Shown one piece after another: positions 1 through 10,339 of a stretch of 64,000 nt of DNA (positions within the stretch are counted from its first letter, which is position 1; the number at the start of each line of letters is the position of its first letter). This DNA is from Pseudohalocynthiibacter aestuariivivens (lineage in GTDB: Bacteria; Pseudomonadota; Alphaproteobacteria; Rhodobacterales; Rhodobacteraceae), in contig NZ_CP049037.1 in the NCBI RefSeq assembly GCF_011040495.1, positions 2,480,001-2,544,000 on the forward strand, given 5' to 3'. The position numbers and the translations under genes are program-made. The notes below the pieces were generated by a model that was given only the letters and a program-made list of their open reading frames with translations, did no database searches and was not told where the DNA came from.

Positions 1-621
1 GCGGACGCGCTTGGTTCGGCCACTGAACGCTTTGCCAAAGAGATCACCGAGATTCATCATACCCATCTGGCCGCCGGGCTGACCGGGAATGTCCATCATG
101 CCCATCGGGTTCGTGTTGTCAGCGATCTCCAGTTCAATTTCTGTTTGGTCCAGTTCGCCTGTCTTCAGCTTCTTGCGGAACATGTCGCGGGTACCTTCGC
201 GGGCATCCTCGCCTGCAATGGCAGAGACCACACGTTCTTCGGCGGCGGCATGGGCGTTTGCCTTGACTTCATCGCGCATCTGCTCGCGGATCATCGCAAT
301 GGCGCTGTCCACCAGATCACGGATAATCTGTTCAACATCACGTCCGACGTAACCGACTTCGGTGAATTTGGTTGCCTCTACCTTGATGAATGGCGCGCGC
401 GCCAGCTTGGCCAGTCGGCGGCTGATCTCGGTTTTACCGACGCCGGTAGGCCCGATCATCAGGATGTTCTTGGGAAAAACCTCGTCGCGCAGGTCATCAC
501 TGAGATGCTTGCGCCGCCAACGACTGCGCAGCGCGACAGCGACGGCGCGTTTGGCGTCCTTCTGGCCGATGATAAAACGGTCCAATTCGCTGACGATTTC
601 GCGCGGGGTCAGGTCGGTCAT
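1..621 (-). CDS. hslU: HslU, ATPase subunit of the HslVU protease (3' end outside window)
   Basis: HslU is the AAA+ unfoldase that feeds proteins into the HslV peptidase in the cytoplasm, mainly after heat shock. The visible N-terminal part starts [20 protein letters not shown] and has the Walker A motif GPTGVGKTE near residues 58-66, followed by the conserved stretch around [15 protein letters not shown]. The ATG at 621 gives the family's usual N-terminus. The gene runs off the left edge of the window, so Walker B, the sensors and the C-terminus cannot be checked. It is the last gene of a minus-strand series that includes hslV, but two extra genes lie between the two protease subunits. Family assignment is certain from sequence. 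Confidence 0.97.
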   Translation of the reverse strand, partial: MTDLTPREIVSELDRFIIGQKDAKRAVAVALRSRWRRKHLSDDLRDEVFPKNILMIGPTGVGKTEISRRLAKLARAPFIKVEATKFTEVGYVGRDVEQIIRDLVDSAIAMIREQMRDEVKANAHAAAEERVVSAIAGEDAREGTRDMFRKKLKTGELDQTEIELEIADNTNPMGMMDIPGQPGGQMGMMNLGDLFGKAFSGRTKRVR

Positions 622-694
622 TCAGTCACTCCTGAGGTCGGGTTTGGCCGGAACCTAAGCATGGATGCGGAAAACACAAGTCAAAGCCCGGCGG

Positions 695-1756
695 CTATTC
701 GTCGATCGCATAGGGTGGCAGGCGGTGTTTTCCCGGAAAATTGGGCAGCGTCTGCATCAGGACGACGCGTAACTGCGTCCAGAACGTCCCCAAGGTCGTG
801 ACAATTACGCCCAGCACCAGCAGCAGCAGCGGCCATGACAGTTCAGCCTCGCCCAATTGCATCGCCCAGGCCACGACAAAGGCCAGATATCCTAAGCCGG
901 CAGTCAGGAAAGACCGGCGGTCGATAATCAGCGCCAGCATGGTGATCAACACGAGAGCGATGAGGGTCAGAACCATCCCTTGCGTGCCGCCAGTGTTGTA
1001 GGCTGTCAGCGCCACGGTATTGACCAGCGCAGGTGCGGCCAGCAGATGCAGCCAGAACGCCGAGCGCGCCATGCGTCCGATCCGGTGCGGGTCTCGCATA
1101 TCGAACCACAACCCCGCCGCCAGCGATAGCAGGCCAAAGATCAGCGTGCCAATCGCCAGACCGCCACCGCGCCGCAGGTCAAAAAGGTTGTTCCAGTCCT
1201 TGAACGGCTGGTCGATATCGGCCAGCACACCGGTGGTTCCGAATACCACCATGAGGCCAAACAACCCGGCGATGAACATCGCAAAGGGGACTTTGAAAAC
1301 GCGGTAATGCAGCGCCATAGCGGCAATTCCCAGCAGGCCAAAGATGACGACCACGGATGTGTCCCCACTCAGAATGCCGGTTTTGTCCAGCAGCCAGCCG
1401 AGGACCGTTCCGGCGGCACAGGCGTATCCGATTGTTAACACGATAGACGGCAACGCCATGCGGCGTTTCTTGGTGAAATAGAGCGAGAAGAGCCAGCACA
1501 ATCCGCCGAAAACAACTGCGATTACCAACGCACTGCCCACTACCACGACCAGCGCCATCGCACCGCTGAGCAATAGGATCAGGCCGAGTGATACGAAGAT
1601 TTCTGCAAAACCACGAAAGAGTTCAAATGGTTCGTCATCGGGCAAAGCTCGTGCGACCCGACCGGCACGTTCGTGCGCTAGGTGCGTCAGGCGCGCGGCT
1701 TGTGCTTCGGTGATGATACCGGCGGCGGCGGCGGCGCGTAGGTCGTCTTCGGTCAC
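695..1756 (-). CDS. DUF2157-like polytopic membrane protein
   Basis: A 353-residue inner-membrane protein of unknown function. The first 60 residues are soluble and helical (GIITEAQAARL, the kind of N-terminal box seen in DUF2157 proteins). About nine or ten hydrophobic segments follow, from roughly residue 50 to 335, starting with a long one around IFVSLGLILLLSGAMALVVVV. The start is a GTG at 1756; a purine-rich stretch precedes it but no strong Shine-Dalgarno. The gene sits between a small secreted protein and hslU on the same strand, 73 bases before hslU, so co-transcription with the protease genes is likely. The DUF assignment is from memory of the N-terminal pattern, not a search. Confidence 0.75.
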   Translation of the reverse strand: MTEDDLRAAAAAGIITEAQAARLTHLAHERAGRVARALPDDEPFELFRGFAEIFVSLGLILLLSGAMALVVVVGSALVIAVVFGGLCWLFSLYFTKKRRMALPSIVLTIGYACAAGTVLGWLLDKTGILSGDTSVVVIFGLLGIAAMALHYRVFKVPFAMFIAGLFGLMVVFGTTGVLADIDQPFKDWNNLFDLRRGGGLAIGTLIFGLLSLAAGLWFDMRDPHRIGRMARSAFWLHLLAAPALVNTVALTAYNTGGTQGMVLTLIALVLITMLALIIDRRSFLTAGLGYLAFVVAWAMQLGEAELSWPLLLLVLGVIVTTLGTFWTQLRVVLMQTLPNFPGKHRLPPYAIDE

Positions 1757-1828
1757 GCTTATTATCTCTTTCTTGTGGTTGACTGGGCTGCGTGTATCAA
1801 CGAACGGCTTTGGGTTTAGCTGGATAGC

Positions 1829-2266
1829 TCAGAATAGGCTACATGGTTCGTTGGCTATTCGTTTGAGCGATGCACTAAACAAAGAATTAATCGTTTCTTT
1901 CCGTTGTTCGATGGCGACTATCCGCTCTCGGGCAACCCGAAGGTCATCCGTACGAAAGCACGTTTTTTTTAAATTTCTATACGCACCCAACTCCGCATCG
2001 TAACCATTGAGGGCTCTGACAATAGAACGATGAACGTTACTCCAAGCGGTGCAATAGCTCTCCAGTGATTTTTCGGGATCTCCCATCATTGCGGATTCAT
2101 TATCGCTGAGGGCATTTCTTAATTGTCGATCGTAAATTTCCGAGGCTTCGTTCGTCCGAATCGCGTCGTTTATATAACGCTGACATTTCGGGTCGCGGGA
2201 CTGCGAAATGGCAGCGCTGGTGGTTAGAGTTAATAAAAGGAAAATTGCTATTTTTAGGAATGTCAT
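1829..2266 (-). CDS. Small secreted protein inserted in the hslVU operon, unknown function
   Basis: A 145-residue protein I do not recognise. It has a clear N-terminal signal peptide (MTFLKIAIFLLLTLTTSAAIS, probable cleavage after the AIS region) and four cysteines in the mature part, in contexts DPKCQRY, ESYCTAW, KKTCFRT and EPCSLF, which suggests two disulfides in the periplasm. The rest is helical and charged. The ATG lies one base beyond the hslV stop, so translation is probably coupled. The DNA is visibly more A+T-rich than its neighbours (runs such as TTTTTTTAAATTTC), which fits later acquisition. A lysozyme-inhibitor-like or DUF1311-type role was considered, but the motifs do not match. 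Confidence 0.7.
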   Translation of the reverse strand: MTFLKIAIFLLLTLTTSAAISQSRDPKCQRYINDAIRTNEASEIYDRQLRNALSDNESAMMGDPEKSLESYCTAWSNVHRSIVRALNGYDAELGAYRNLKKTCFRTDDLRVARERIVAIEQRKETINSLFSASLKRIANEPCSLF

Positions 2267-2267
2267 T

Positions 2268-2825
2268 TCAGCCCTCGATGGTTTCGACCGTCAGATTGCC
2301 GTTGGTGTAGACGCAGATATCAGAGGCGATGGCCATCGCGGCGCGGGCGATCTCTTCGGCGCTGCGGTCGGTGTCCATCATGCCGCGCGCGGCGGCCAGC
2401 GCATAGTTGCCGCCCGATCCGATTGCAGCGACATTGTGCTCGGGTTCCAGCACGTCACCCGCACCGGTGATGACCAACAGATCACTGCCATCAGTGACAA
2501 TCAGCATCGCCTCCAGCTTTTGCAGATATTTGTCAGTGCGCCAGTCCTTGGCCAGATCGACGCTGGCGCGTTGTAACTGACCGGGATGCGCTTCGAGTTT
2601 GGCCTCGAGCCGTTCCAGCAGGGTGAAGGCATCGGCGGTCGATCCGGCAAAGCCCGCGACGACGTCAAACCCTCCGGGGTTGAGCCGCCGAACCTTGCGC
2701 GCGGTGCCCTTGATCACGGTCTGGCCCAGACTGACCTGACCATCACCGGCGATCACAACCTTGCCGTCTTTTTTCACCCCGATAATCGTGGTGCCGTGCC
2801 AACCGGGAAACTGCTCTTTGGCCAT
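2268..2825 (-). CDS. hslV: HslV, peptidase subunit of the HslVU protease
   Basis: HslV is the proteasome-beta-like threonine peptidase that forms a double hexamer with HslU. The 185-residue product starts [14 protein letters not shown]. As in other alphaproteobacteria, a short propeptide ending in G precedes the catalytic Thr of the GTTI motif. The conserved [37 protein letters not shown] and IGSGGNYA boxes are all present. The ATG at 2825 follows a strong GGAGG. A longer reading frame continues upstream but overlaps trxA and the trxA terminator, so it is not used. A heat-shock-like promoter lies directly upstream. Confidence 0.97.
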   Translation of the reverse strand: MAKEQFPGWHGTTIIGVKKDGKVVIAGDGQVSLGQTVIKGTARKVRRLNPGGFDVVAGFAGSTADAFTLLERLEAKLEAHPGQLQRASVDLAKDWRTDKYLQKLEAMLIVTDGSDLLVITGAGDVLEPEHNVAAIGSGGNYALAAARGMMDTDRSAEEIARAAMAIASDICVYTNGNLTVETIEG

Positions 2826-2851
2826 TGTGCGTCCTCCGTTTTGTTGCAGCT

Positions 2852-2881
2852 TATATGCAATCCGCACGGGCATGTCACAAG
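2852..2881 (-). promoter_or_regulatory. Candidate RpoH (sigma-32-type) promoter of hslV
   Basis: On the minus strand, CTTGTGA (2881-2875) and CATATA (2857-2852) are separated by 17 bases. The CTTG core resembles the -35 of heat-shock promoters; the -10 fits less well to the CCCAT consensus. The site lies between the trxA terminator and the hslV ribosome-binding site, where a heat-shock promoter for hslVU would be expected. Prediction only. Confidence 0.4.
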
Positions 2882-2901
2882 GGCAGCAACCATTAAGCAC
2901 G

Positions 2902-2926
2902 AAAAAGGGCACCACGCGGGGTGCCC
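2902..2926 (-). terminator. Intrinsic terminator of the trxA transcript
   Basis: On the minus strand GGGCACC and GGTGCCC form a seven-pair stem with a short CCGC-type loop (2926-2907), followed directly by TTTTTC. It lies 30 bases after the trxA stop and ends the tsaE-to-trxA series before the hslV promoter. Confidence 0.85.
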
Positions 2927-2955
2927 TGATCCGTCTTGTCGTCTGGAGGGACGAT

Positions 2956-3276
2956 TCAGATAGCGTCGTTGATCCAGCTTTGCAGCGCAGCCTTGGGCGC
3001 AGCACCAGAACGGTTCGAGACCACTTCGCCGTTTTTGAAGATGAAGAGTGCGGGAATACCGCGAACGCCCATTGCAACGGCCGAATTCGGATTGCTGTCG
3101 ACATCGACCTTGGCGATTTTCACCTTGCCGCCCATTTCCGCTGCGATCTCTTCCAGTGCTGGACCGATCTGTTTGCAGGGGCCGCACCACTCTGCCCAGA
3201 AATCCACCACAACGGGGATGTCTGAATTCTTTACTTCGGCGTCGAAGGTATCGTCGGTGACGGCAACGGTGGCCAT
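2956..3276 (-). CDS. trxA: Thioredoxin 1
   Basis: A 106-residue cytoplasmic thioredoxin, the general protein disulfide reductase fed by thioredoxin reductase. The redox site WCGPCK (Cys31 and Cys34) and the cis-proline loop [10 protein letters not shown] are intact, and the length is standard. The gene is 61 bases after addA on the same strand and is closed by a good intrinsic terminator. The ATG at 3276 has an AAAGGAG sequence upstream. Confidence 0.97.
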   Translation of the reverse strand: MATVAVTDDTFDAEVKNSDIPVVVDFWAEWCGPCKQIGPALEEIAAEMGGKVKIAKVDVDSNPNSAVAMGVRGIPALFIFKNGEVVSNRSGAAPKAALQSWINDAI

Positions 3277-3337
3277 GGGATGTCTCCTTTGGGGGATCTT
3301 GGGTTCGGACAGAACGTAGGTATCGCCATGGCGAAGG

Positions 3338-6300
3338 TCAAGGTATTGAAGTGGTCGTGACGGCTTCTGTTACTAGATCGTGTGGGAGCATCATCATCTG
3401 TGCTGTGCGCGTCCACAATAATGCGGTATCGACGGGCTTACCGGGATAGATCTGCCGTACCGCTGCGGCATAGGCCCCCATTTGCCGCAGCAGACCAATG
3501 GGGCAGGCCGCCGGGCTGTCAGGCACAACGCGGTTTGTTTTGAAATCGACGATCAGAATGCGATCGGTGCCCAGAATCATCCGGTCAATAATACCATGCA
3601 GCCTTCTGCCGCCCAACTCCGGCAGCGATGCGGTAATCGGCACTTCGACCAGCGCGGCAGGCTGAAACAGCACGGTCAAATCCGTGGCTGTCAGCACGTT
3701 TTCCACTTCCGACAGGAGGGCCGCTTGCGTCGTGGCATCAGCCCGGTCCGGTCCGGTGCTCAGCAATTGCGCCGCAATTGCGGGCCATATGTCATGCGGC
3801 ACGTCTGGCAGAACCTCTAGCAGCAGATGTACCTGGCGGCCCCAGCGTTTGGCGGCGTCCTCGTCCAGCCCAGCCTCGCCGGGCAGAGCTTTGGCCCCGC
3901 CCAGATCAGATGGGCTAAGGGCGGTGGGTCGCGACGGAATCTCGGAAACAGGATCGCCGTAAAATGCAGGCAACTCGGCGGTGACAATTGTCGTTTCAGG
4001 TTCAACAACAGTCTCTGTTGCAGCCCAATTCCCTGTTTCCAGACGCAATCCATCCGCATCATCAAAGCTGTAGGAAAAAGCTCCGCTTGCGGTCATTCCA
4101 GCGGCAATCTTCTCGTACCAGCTCTTGCCGTTCTTGCCCGGTGGCTTGGCGCAGGCGACAATCAGCCAGGTTTCTGCCCGTGTCATGGCCACATAGAGCA
4201 GGCGATCACGCTCGGCTTCTTCTGCTGATTTTGCCAGATCAACAGCGTCGCGTATCCGGGCGGGGACGTTATCGGCTGTCAAACGCCAGAGGGGGATGTC
4301 GTCAGATACCGTGATCTGGCCGCGCATCGGCGTGTTGCGTTCGCCCGTATCCGGCAGGATGACAATCGGTGACTCCAGCCCTTTTGCGCCATGGACCGTC
4401 ATCACCCGAATGCGGTTTCCTGCGCTGTCCATCTGACGTTTTATTTCAAGATCATCGGTTTCCAGCCAGACCAGAAAGCCCGTCAAGCTGTCCACGGCCT
4501 TTTGTTCGTAGGCGAGGGCCTGACTGAGCAGCGCGTCGATGCCATCTTCGGCCTCAGGTCCGAGGCGCGACAACAGCCTGCGTCGGCCCGAATGGCGTGT
4601 CAGGATACGTTCGATCAGGTCATAGGGGCGCAGATAATCCACTTGGGCGCGTAGATCATTGAGGATTGTCATCGTTTCGGGGAATTCATCTGCGCGCAGG
4701 CGCAATGCTGGCCATAAATAGGGCTGCGTGCGCGGCTGCGCCAATGCGTGCAATTGCGTCTCGCTCCAGCCAAAGAGTGGCGAGCGCAATGCGGTGGCGA
4801 GCGCCAGACTGTCCTCGGGTGTAGCAAGAAACGACAGCAATGCCGCCAAATCGCGCACGGCCAGTTCACCCGCTACCCGCAGTCTGTCCGCGCCGGCGAT
4901 GGGCAGGTTGCGGGCCTTGCAGGCGCGAATAATCTCGTGAAATAGCTGTGAACGTCCCTGAACAAGGATCAGCACATCACCTGCCCGGACCGGGCGCATC
5001 GTCGTGCCTTTGCCGGTCGGGATGGGCTGCCCCGTGTCGATCATATCTGAAATACTTTGTGCTATTTGGGCCGCCAGAGATACAGCCGGATCGTTGCCAG
5101 CGACCACATCGACCGGATCATGCCATGCAGGATCGTCGATGGCCTGTTCTGGTTCGGGCACGGGCCATAGATCAACGCGACCGGGCAAATCGGTCTTGAA
5201 CGCCAGATGGTGTGCGTCAAGCGATAGTCCTTCGGGTTGAACGACCTTTGCGAATACCTGATCGACCAGATCGAGGATCACCTGTGAAGAGCGGAATGAA
5301 TGTTCCAGCCGATGCGATTGCAGCGGATCCGGCGTGGCCCCCAACCGTTCGGCAAACTCGGCTTGCATCCGGTCAAACTCGCGCGGGTCGGCCCCCTGAA
5401 AGGAATAGATCGACTGTTTCTTGTCCCCTACGACAAAGATCGTTCGCCGGTCGTTAGGGCGCGATCCGATGCCGCTGGTAAACTCCTGCGCCAGACGCGC
5501 AATGACTTGCCATTGTTCCGGGCTGGTATCCTGTGCCTCATCCAGCAGGATATGGTCTATGCCTCCATCCAAACGGAATAATACCCACGCGGCGACATCT
5601 CGACGTGTCAGCAGGTTGACCGCCTTCAGGATCAGATCATCAAAGTCTAGCCAACTGTGCCGCTGTTTGGCCTCCGCATAGGCGGCCAGAAACGCATGAG
5701 CAAAATCGTGCAGCGCGTGGGCTGCGTCGAGCGCGTCGAGGGCAACGCGCGTCTCCCTTGCTGTTTCGACCCGGCGCATCCACTCATGTAGTGGTGCAGC
5801 AGTATCGCCAAGCGCCTGTGTGGTTTTCTTGGTCGGGAAGTCCTGACGTGTGCCAATCTTGGCGGCAAAGGGCGGATCGGTTCCCTTGCCTGACAGAAAA
5901 ACTCCCTCGAGGATCGGCAGTGCCGCCAAATCAAGCGTGTTGATCGCCGCCAGTTTGTCGGCATTTTTCTGATCGGTGGTCGTACCGGCCCGCAACGCAG
6001 GCAGCAGAGTGGCCAGAATTTCCTGTTCGCCACCCAGATAGACAGAATCGCGCAGCCAGTCTCGGGTTTGGTGGTCGCGTAGGCCCAGTACACGACGAAG
6101 CCCCGCGTCGGTCCATTTATGCTGGAACAGGCTCTGTTTTCCAGCAATCTCCTGTGCCAAATCGGCGATACTATCACCGCTATAGTGTCGCGCCACGGCT
6201 GCCAGCTTGTCGGCCTCCGGCCCGGCGGCGATCCCTTCAACGATTTCCGCCCGCAACAAGGCTGCCGCGCGATCTTCCATCTCGGAGAAATTCGGGCTGA

Positions 6301-6718
6301 CACCGGCCTCTAGTGGAAAACGACGCAAAAGGCCCGCACAGAACGAGTGGATGGTCTGGATTTTCAATCCGCCCGGCGTTTCGACTGCCATGGCGAACAG
6401 ACGCCGCGCATTGCGCAGCGCCTCGTCTGGCAGTGGCCCATCCAACCCGAGGTCATTCAGCTCGGTGGTTAGCTGGGCATCCCCCAGCATCGCCCATTTC
6501 CCCAAACGTCGAAACAGTCGGTTTTGCATCTCGCTTGCGGCGGCCTTGGTGTAGGTCAGACATAGGATATGCTGCGGATCGACACCATCCAGCAATAGCC
6601 GCGCCACGCGGTCGGTCAGTACCTTGGTTTTGCCCGATCCAGCGTTGGCCGCCAACCAAGTAGATCGGTCAGGCCGGGCGGCAGCGATCTGGCGCTGTGT
6701 AGCGGCGTCGCGTGTCAT
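3338..6718 (-). CDS. addA: AddA, helicase-nuclease subunit of the AddAB recombination complex
   Basis: AddA is the UvrD-type 3'-5' helicase and nuclease of the AddAB enzyme, which processes double-strand ends for RecA, the functional equivalent of RecBCD. The 1126-residue product has Walker [13 protein letters not shown] at residues 23-34, the DExx box [13 protein letters not shown] near residue 390, the UvrD-type [10 protein letters not shown] motif, and a C-terminal PD-(D/E)XK nuclease with HGIIDRMI and IVDFKTNR. The ATG at 6718 overlaps the addB stop as ATGA, which fixes this start; a 14-residue longer frame inside addB is ignored. The length and architecture match the alphaproteobacterial AddA family. 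Confidence 0.96.
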   Translation of the reverse strand: MTRDAATQRQIAAARPDRSTWLAANAGSGKTKVLTDRVARLLLDGVDPQHILCLTYTKAAASEMQNRLFRRLGKWAMLGDAQLTTELNDLGLDGPLPDEALRNARRLFAMAVETPGGLKIQTIHSFCAGLLRRFPLEAGVSPNFSEMEDRAAALLRAEIVEGIAAGPEADKLAAVARHYSGDSIADLAQEIAGKQSLFQHKWTDAGLRRVLGLRDHQTRDWLRDSVYLGGEQEILATLLPALRAGTTTDQKNADKLAAINTLDLAALPILEGVFLSGKGTDPPFAAKIGTRQDFPTKKTTQALGDTAAPLHEWMRRVETARETRVALDALDAAHALHDFAHAFLAAYAEAKQRHSWLDFDDLILKAVNLLTRRDVAAWVLFRLDGGIDHILLDEAQDTSPEQWQVIARLAQEFTSGIGSRPNDRRTIFVVGDKKQSIYSFQGADPREFDRMQAEFAERLGATPDPLQSHRLEHSFRSSQVILDLVDQVFAKVVQPEGLSLDAHHLAFKTDLPGRVDLWPVPEPEQAIDDPAWHDPVDVVAGNDPAVSLAAQIAQSISDMIDTGQPIPTGKGTTMRPVRAGDVLILVQGRSQLFHEIIRACKARNLPIAGADRLRVAGELAVRDLAALLSFLATPEDSLALATALRSPLFGWSETQLHALAQPRTQPYLWPALRLRADEFPETMTILNDLRAQVDYLRPYDLIERILTRHSGRRRLLSRLGPEAEDGIDALLSQALAYEQKAVDSLTGFLVWLETDDLEIKRQMDSAGNRIRVMTVHGAKGLESPIVILPDTGERNTPMRGQITVSDDIPLWRLTADNVPARIRDAVDLAKSAEEAERDRLLYVAMTRAETWLIVACAKPPGKNGKSWYEKIAAGMTASGAFSYSFDDADGLRLETGNWAATETVVEPETTIVTAELPAFYGDPVSEIPSRPTALSPSDLGGAKALPGEAGLDEDAAKRWGRQVHLLLEVLPDVPHDIWPAIAAQLLSTGPDRADATTQAALLSEVENVLTATDLTVLFQPAALVEVPITASLPELGGRRLHGIIDRMILGTDRILIVDFKTNRVVPDSPAACPIGLLRQMGAYAAAVRQIYPGKPVDTALLWTRTAQMMMLPHDLVTEAVTTTSIP

Positions 6719-9654
6719 TTTCCCACCTTTGTTGGCTGTGCCTCGTCGGTACTGTCCCATTCGCCGAACCGGGCGAGCTGATCATAATCGCCGGGATCGC
6801 GGGTGCGCTGCATTGCCCGCCGCGAGGTATATCCCATATCCACATTTTGGTAGGCTGCGATCAGCGCGGTCAGCTCTGCCCATACTTCACTCGTCGGGGT
6901 GTCGTCCAATGGCGCGGGTTCGATCCTGCCACCACTGCCGAGCCCGATATAGGCTGCATTGGTGACCCGAGCAGGCGCAATTTTGCCAAACCCGGCAATT
7001 TCGGCCATCGCCGCTTCGAGCAGAAGTTGTTTGTCGAAAAATTTCTGCTCTTTTGGCCCCGGCGGTGCGCCGGTCTTGTAATCATAGATATGCAGGTTGC
7101 CAGATGGGTCGATGTCGATCCGGTCTGCTGCCGCCACCAGAGAAAAATCCAATACTTCAATGCGCGCCTCGCTGCGCTCTTCGAACGCGGCCGGGTATGC
7201 GGATTTACGACGATCAAGCTCCGACTGAACAAACCAATGTGCAACCCGCCCCAACCGCGCCAGCCACATCGCGCGCGCCTCGGCCCAAGGCACGTTTTCG
7301 ATCAGATGCGCTTCGGCGATCTGCATCAGGCGGGCAGCGGTGCACAGGTGGTCATCATCGCGGGTTTCACGAATGAAATCCTCCAGCACTTTGTGCAGGA
7401 CAATCCCGCGCAACAATGCATCGGGCACCTTCATCAGCGGATCCAAGGGCCGAAGCCGAAGTACGTGGCGCGCATAGATCGCATAGGGGTCGCGTATCAG
7501 GCGCTTTATCTCGGTCACTGACAGGCGGTTTGGCCGCTGAGCCAAGGGTGGGCAGGGCGCGGGGCGCGGGGCTGACTCGGTTTTGGGTGCGTCTTCCAAC
7601 ATCGCGGCACGTCGTAGCCATATCGCACCGCGCTCGCGCATGCCGGCAAGGGCCGCTTGCCCCCCTTGATCCGGCAGCCCGTTCAGCAAGTTCTGAAGCC
7701 GGTTCATCCAACGCGATACAACGGTTTCAGCCTCGGCGCTGCGCACGGATCGTGTCAGCCAGACTTCGCGTGCGGCAACGGCCTGCTGAAAATCATGTGC
7801 GGCCAGCCCGATGCGCCGTTCGGGCAGCAACAGACCCGCCTGATTGCGTAACGCGCGGTTCAGCCAAGGATCAGGTTTGGGTGCTTCAGGCCAGCTGCCT
7901 TCGTTCAGGCCCGCGAGGATCAGCAGCTCTGCCCCTTGAACGCGTGCCTCCAACGTGCCCCAGATCAGAATATCTGGATGCGCATTGTCAGGATTACGCA
8001 CCTCCTCGCGCGATAGAAGCGCCTGCACCAGTGCGGCATAATCAGTGGCGCGCATGTCGCCGCCATGTTCCGCCTCGTCACGCAGTTCGTGCATCGTCTC
8101 ACGTGCCTTGCGCCCATCTTCTTCTGACCAGAGCGCACCGGGTGGTGCGTTACGACATCCCCCGGCGATCGCCTCGGCGGTCGACAAATGCTCCGCAATA
8201 TGGCTGGTCAGGGGGCTTTCTGCTGCGGCGCTGTCTCTGCCACACAGATGCGTGGCCAGCCAGTTGCCCCATTCCGGCGCCATCTCGTGGTCTTGCGTCG
8301 CGGCCCACGCCATGACGTCCTTGGCCTCTGGGTAGGGCGGCCCATGACGGCGTAGACGCAGTTCGAGTTCGCGTGTCAGAAGCAGATGCGCCCCGCGATC
8401 ACTGCCCGAATGTGTCATCGGGTGCTTGAGGATCGTCAGCAGCGCCTCGGCGGTTAGCCGGGTCTCAAAGAGCGCCGCCACATGCCGCAAAAGCCGTCCC
8501 GGTGGTGTTCGATGTAATGGCAGGCCGGCGCTGTCATCCGGCAGGATGCCCCATCGGTCCATCGCTGCCGTAACCTGCCGTGTCAGCGTCCGGTCCGGCG
8601 TGATCAGCGCCGCAGTTTGCCCGTCCTCGGCAGCCTGTCGCAACCGCATCGCAATCGCCAGCGCCTCTTGTCGCTGCGATGGGGCCTCAACAAGTGTCAC
8701 GTCCTGCATTGCTCCGGCCAGATCGCGCAGTTCTGGCCCATCCTCGCGCCACGCATCTGTCATCGGGGCAGGACGCAAAGCCAGTGATATGGCACGGTTG
8801 CGGGCAATGTTGGCCGGAGGTGTGTCAGTCCATCGGGCCACTTGATCCGGCTGCAAGCCCAAGGCGCTGCGCAGCGCGTGATAACGATACTGGGGATGGT
8901 CTTCGGACAGCATCGGATCCGTCAATCCACCCCACGCCGCATCGGGCATATCGTAATCATACCCCGGCAGGATCAACGCCCCTTGTGGTAGATGCGCCAC
9001 CGCCTGCATCAATAGTTGCGTGGTGCCGCGCGACCCGGTGGAGCCCGCGACCAACACAGGATGCGCGGGCGGGTTCATCTGCCATTGTGCGATTACCGTC
9101 TCGACGGCGCGTCGCTGGCGCGAGGCGGCATCGGGCTGCGCGTCCGCACCGGTAAACTCGCGCACGATATTAAGAAAGCTGCGGATACGTTCCCAATGAC
9201 CGGACTGGTCGCTGACATCGAGCGCATCAATCACCTCGGGCGCGACACCTTCGCCCTGCATCTCGTCCATCAGCGCAGCGAGGCTGTCAGCCAGATCATA
9301 GAGCGCACTCCGTGGCGCCAGATCGGGCTGTTGGTCCAACAGTCGAGCGATCAACTGGATCAGTTCTAGCCGTCGGCGTAGGTCAGGGACCGGCGGCGGC
9401 AGGTCGGTCAGCGCCGCGTTCATCCCAATATCGGTGACAAGCGATATACGCGGCAGCAGACGTGGCGGCCCGGCGTCCCAGATTGCACGAACGCGTCGTG
9501 CCATGCGCCGTGTGTTCACGATCAGCAGAACTTGCGCCAACGCTTCGGGCGGCTGGCCCGCCAACCGCTGATCGATCCCTTTGATCAGCTCGGTTGGAAA
9601 ATCGACGCCGGGCGGCAGCGCATAGAGGCGCGGATGAGACTGCGGCTCAAACAT
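6715..9654 (-). CDS. addB: AddB, double-strand break repair subunit
   Basis: AddB is the partner of AddA, a helicase-fold protein that scans for recombination hotspots and carries a second nuclease. The 979-residue protein starts MFEPQSHPRLYALPPGVDF, the typical alphaproteobacterial N-terminus. It ends with a RecB-type nuclease domain: LHKVLEDFIRE, then DRIDIDPSGNLHIYDYKTG around residues 890-920. I see no canonical N-terminal Walker A and no four-cysteine set around the nuclease, so the iron-sulfur staple of Bacillus AddB seems absent. The start overlaps the murU stop by 8 bases and the stop overlaps addA, so the two subunits are translationally coupled. An ATG at 9660 is also possible. Confidence 0.94.
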   Translation of the reverse strand: MFEPQSHPRLYALPPGVDFPTELIKGIDQRLAGQPPEALAQVLLIVNTRRMARRVRAIWDAGPPRLLPRISLVTDIGMNAALTDLPPPVPDLRRRLELIQLIARLLDQQPDLAPRSALYDLADSLAALMDEMQGEGVAPEVIDALDVSDQSGHWERIRSFLNIVREFTGADAQPDAASRQRRAVETVIAQWQMNPPAHPVLVAGSTGSRGTTQLLMQAVAHLPQGALILPGYDYDMPDAAWGGLTDPMLSEDHPQYRYHALRSALGLQPDQVARWTDTPPANIARNRAISLALRPAPMTDAWREDGPELRDLAGAMQDVTLVEAPSQRQEALAIAMRLRQAAEDGQTAALITPDRTLTRQVTAAMDRWGILPDDSAGLPLHRTPPGRLLRHVAALFETRLTAEALLTILKHPMTHSGSDRGAHLLLTRELELRLRRHGPPYPEAKDVMAWAATQDHEMAPEWGNWLATHLCGRDSAAAESPLTSHIAEHLSTAEAIAGGCRNAPPGALWSEEDGRKARETMHELRDEAEHGGDMRATDYAALVQALLSREEVRNPDNAHPDILIWGTLEARVQGAELLILAGLNEGSWPEAPKPDPWLNRALRNQAGLLLPERRIGLAAHDFQQAVAAREVWLTRSVRSAEAETVVSRWMNRLQNLLNGLPDQGGQAALAGMRERGAIWLRRAAMLEDAPKTESAPRPAPCPPLAQRPNRLSVTEIKRLIRDPYAIYARHVLRLRPLDPLMKVPDALLRGIVLHKVLEDFIRETRDDDHLCTAARLMQIAEAHLIENVPWAEARAMWLARLGRVAHWFVQSELDRRKSAYPAAFEERSEARIEVLDFSLVAAADRIDIDPSGNLHIYDYKTGAPPGPKEQKFFDKQLLLEAAMAEIAGFGKIAPARVTNAAYIGLGSGGRIEPAPLDDTPTSEVWAELTALIAAYQNVDMGYTSRRAMQRTRDPGDYDQLARFGEWDSTDEAQPTKVGK

Positions 9655-10339
9655 CTGCATTGCGTAGCATATCTTCGGCCAGCGCGATGCCCGCCGGGTG
9701 ACCCACGTCACACCAGTGTCCATCATATGGCAGGCCATAAAGGCGGCCAGCTTTGATCATCCGATCCCATAGCAGGTTCAGCGAGAACACGTCATCTGGG
9801 ATGTGTGCCAACAGATCGGATTTAAGGATTTGCGCGCCAGTATAAACCAGACCCGGCCCACGGGTCGCGCGGCCCTGATTATCCAGTTCGAAATCACCCG
9901 CTCCTGCGTGGCCGATGGCGCGGGTCGGAGACACACACAGCAGAAGGGCATCCATCCTGTCAGGGTCCCACTTTGACGCCAATGCAACGAGCGGATTAGG
10001 TCCAGCCCAGACGGCATCTGTGTTCATGGTAAAGAGCGGCCCCGGTCCGGTCAGCGGCAACGCCGCGCGCAGGCCGCCGCCAGTGTCCAACAGATCGGGC
10101 GATTCGTGCGATACCAGAATGTCAGACTCTGCGACATGCGCGCGGATCTGATCCGCTTTGTAATGGGCATTCACCACGATCCGATCCAGATCGGCTGCCC
10201 GCACTTGGGCCAGCGCATGATCGATCAACGCCTTGCCTGCCACCTTGATCAGTGGTTTGGGCAGGTCATGGGTAAGCGCCCCCATTCGCGTACCAAAGCC
10301 CGCAGCAAATAGCATTACAGTGTCGGGACGCTGGCGCAT
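9647..10339 (-). CDS. murU: MurU, N-acetylmuramate-1-phosphate uridylyltransferase
   Basis: MurU makes UDP-MurNAc from MurNAc-1-phosphate in the peptidoglycan recycling shortcut that bypasses MurA/MurB. The 230-residue product is a sugar-nucleotidyltransferase with the GT-A signature LFAAGFGTRMG (residues 10-20), the PKPLIKVAGKALIDH box and a metal-binding NTDAVW. The preceding kinase gene is the matching partner AmgK, and this pairing makes the MurU call much stronger than fold alone. The ATG at 10339 lies 25 bases inside amgK; it is chosen because the MRQRPDTVMLFAAGFG start is typical, but an ATG at 10315 is possible. Confidence 0.88.
   Translation of the reverse strand: MRQRPDTVMLFAAGFGTRMGALTHDLPKPLIKVAGKALIDHALAQVRAADLDRIVVNAHYKADQIRAHVAESDILVSHESPDLLDTGGGLRAALPLTGPGPLFTMNTDAVWAGPNPLVALASKWDPDRMDALLLCVSPTRAIGHAGAGDFELDNQGRATRGPGLVYTGAQILKSDLLAHIPDDVFSLNLLWDRMIKAGRLYGLPYDGHWCDVGHPAGIALAEDMLRNADV

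Noticed and set aside
2826..3104. N-terminal extension of HslV to 278 residues
   Set aside because: It crosses the trxA terminator and overlaps trxA; the ATG at 2825 has a strong ribosome site.
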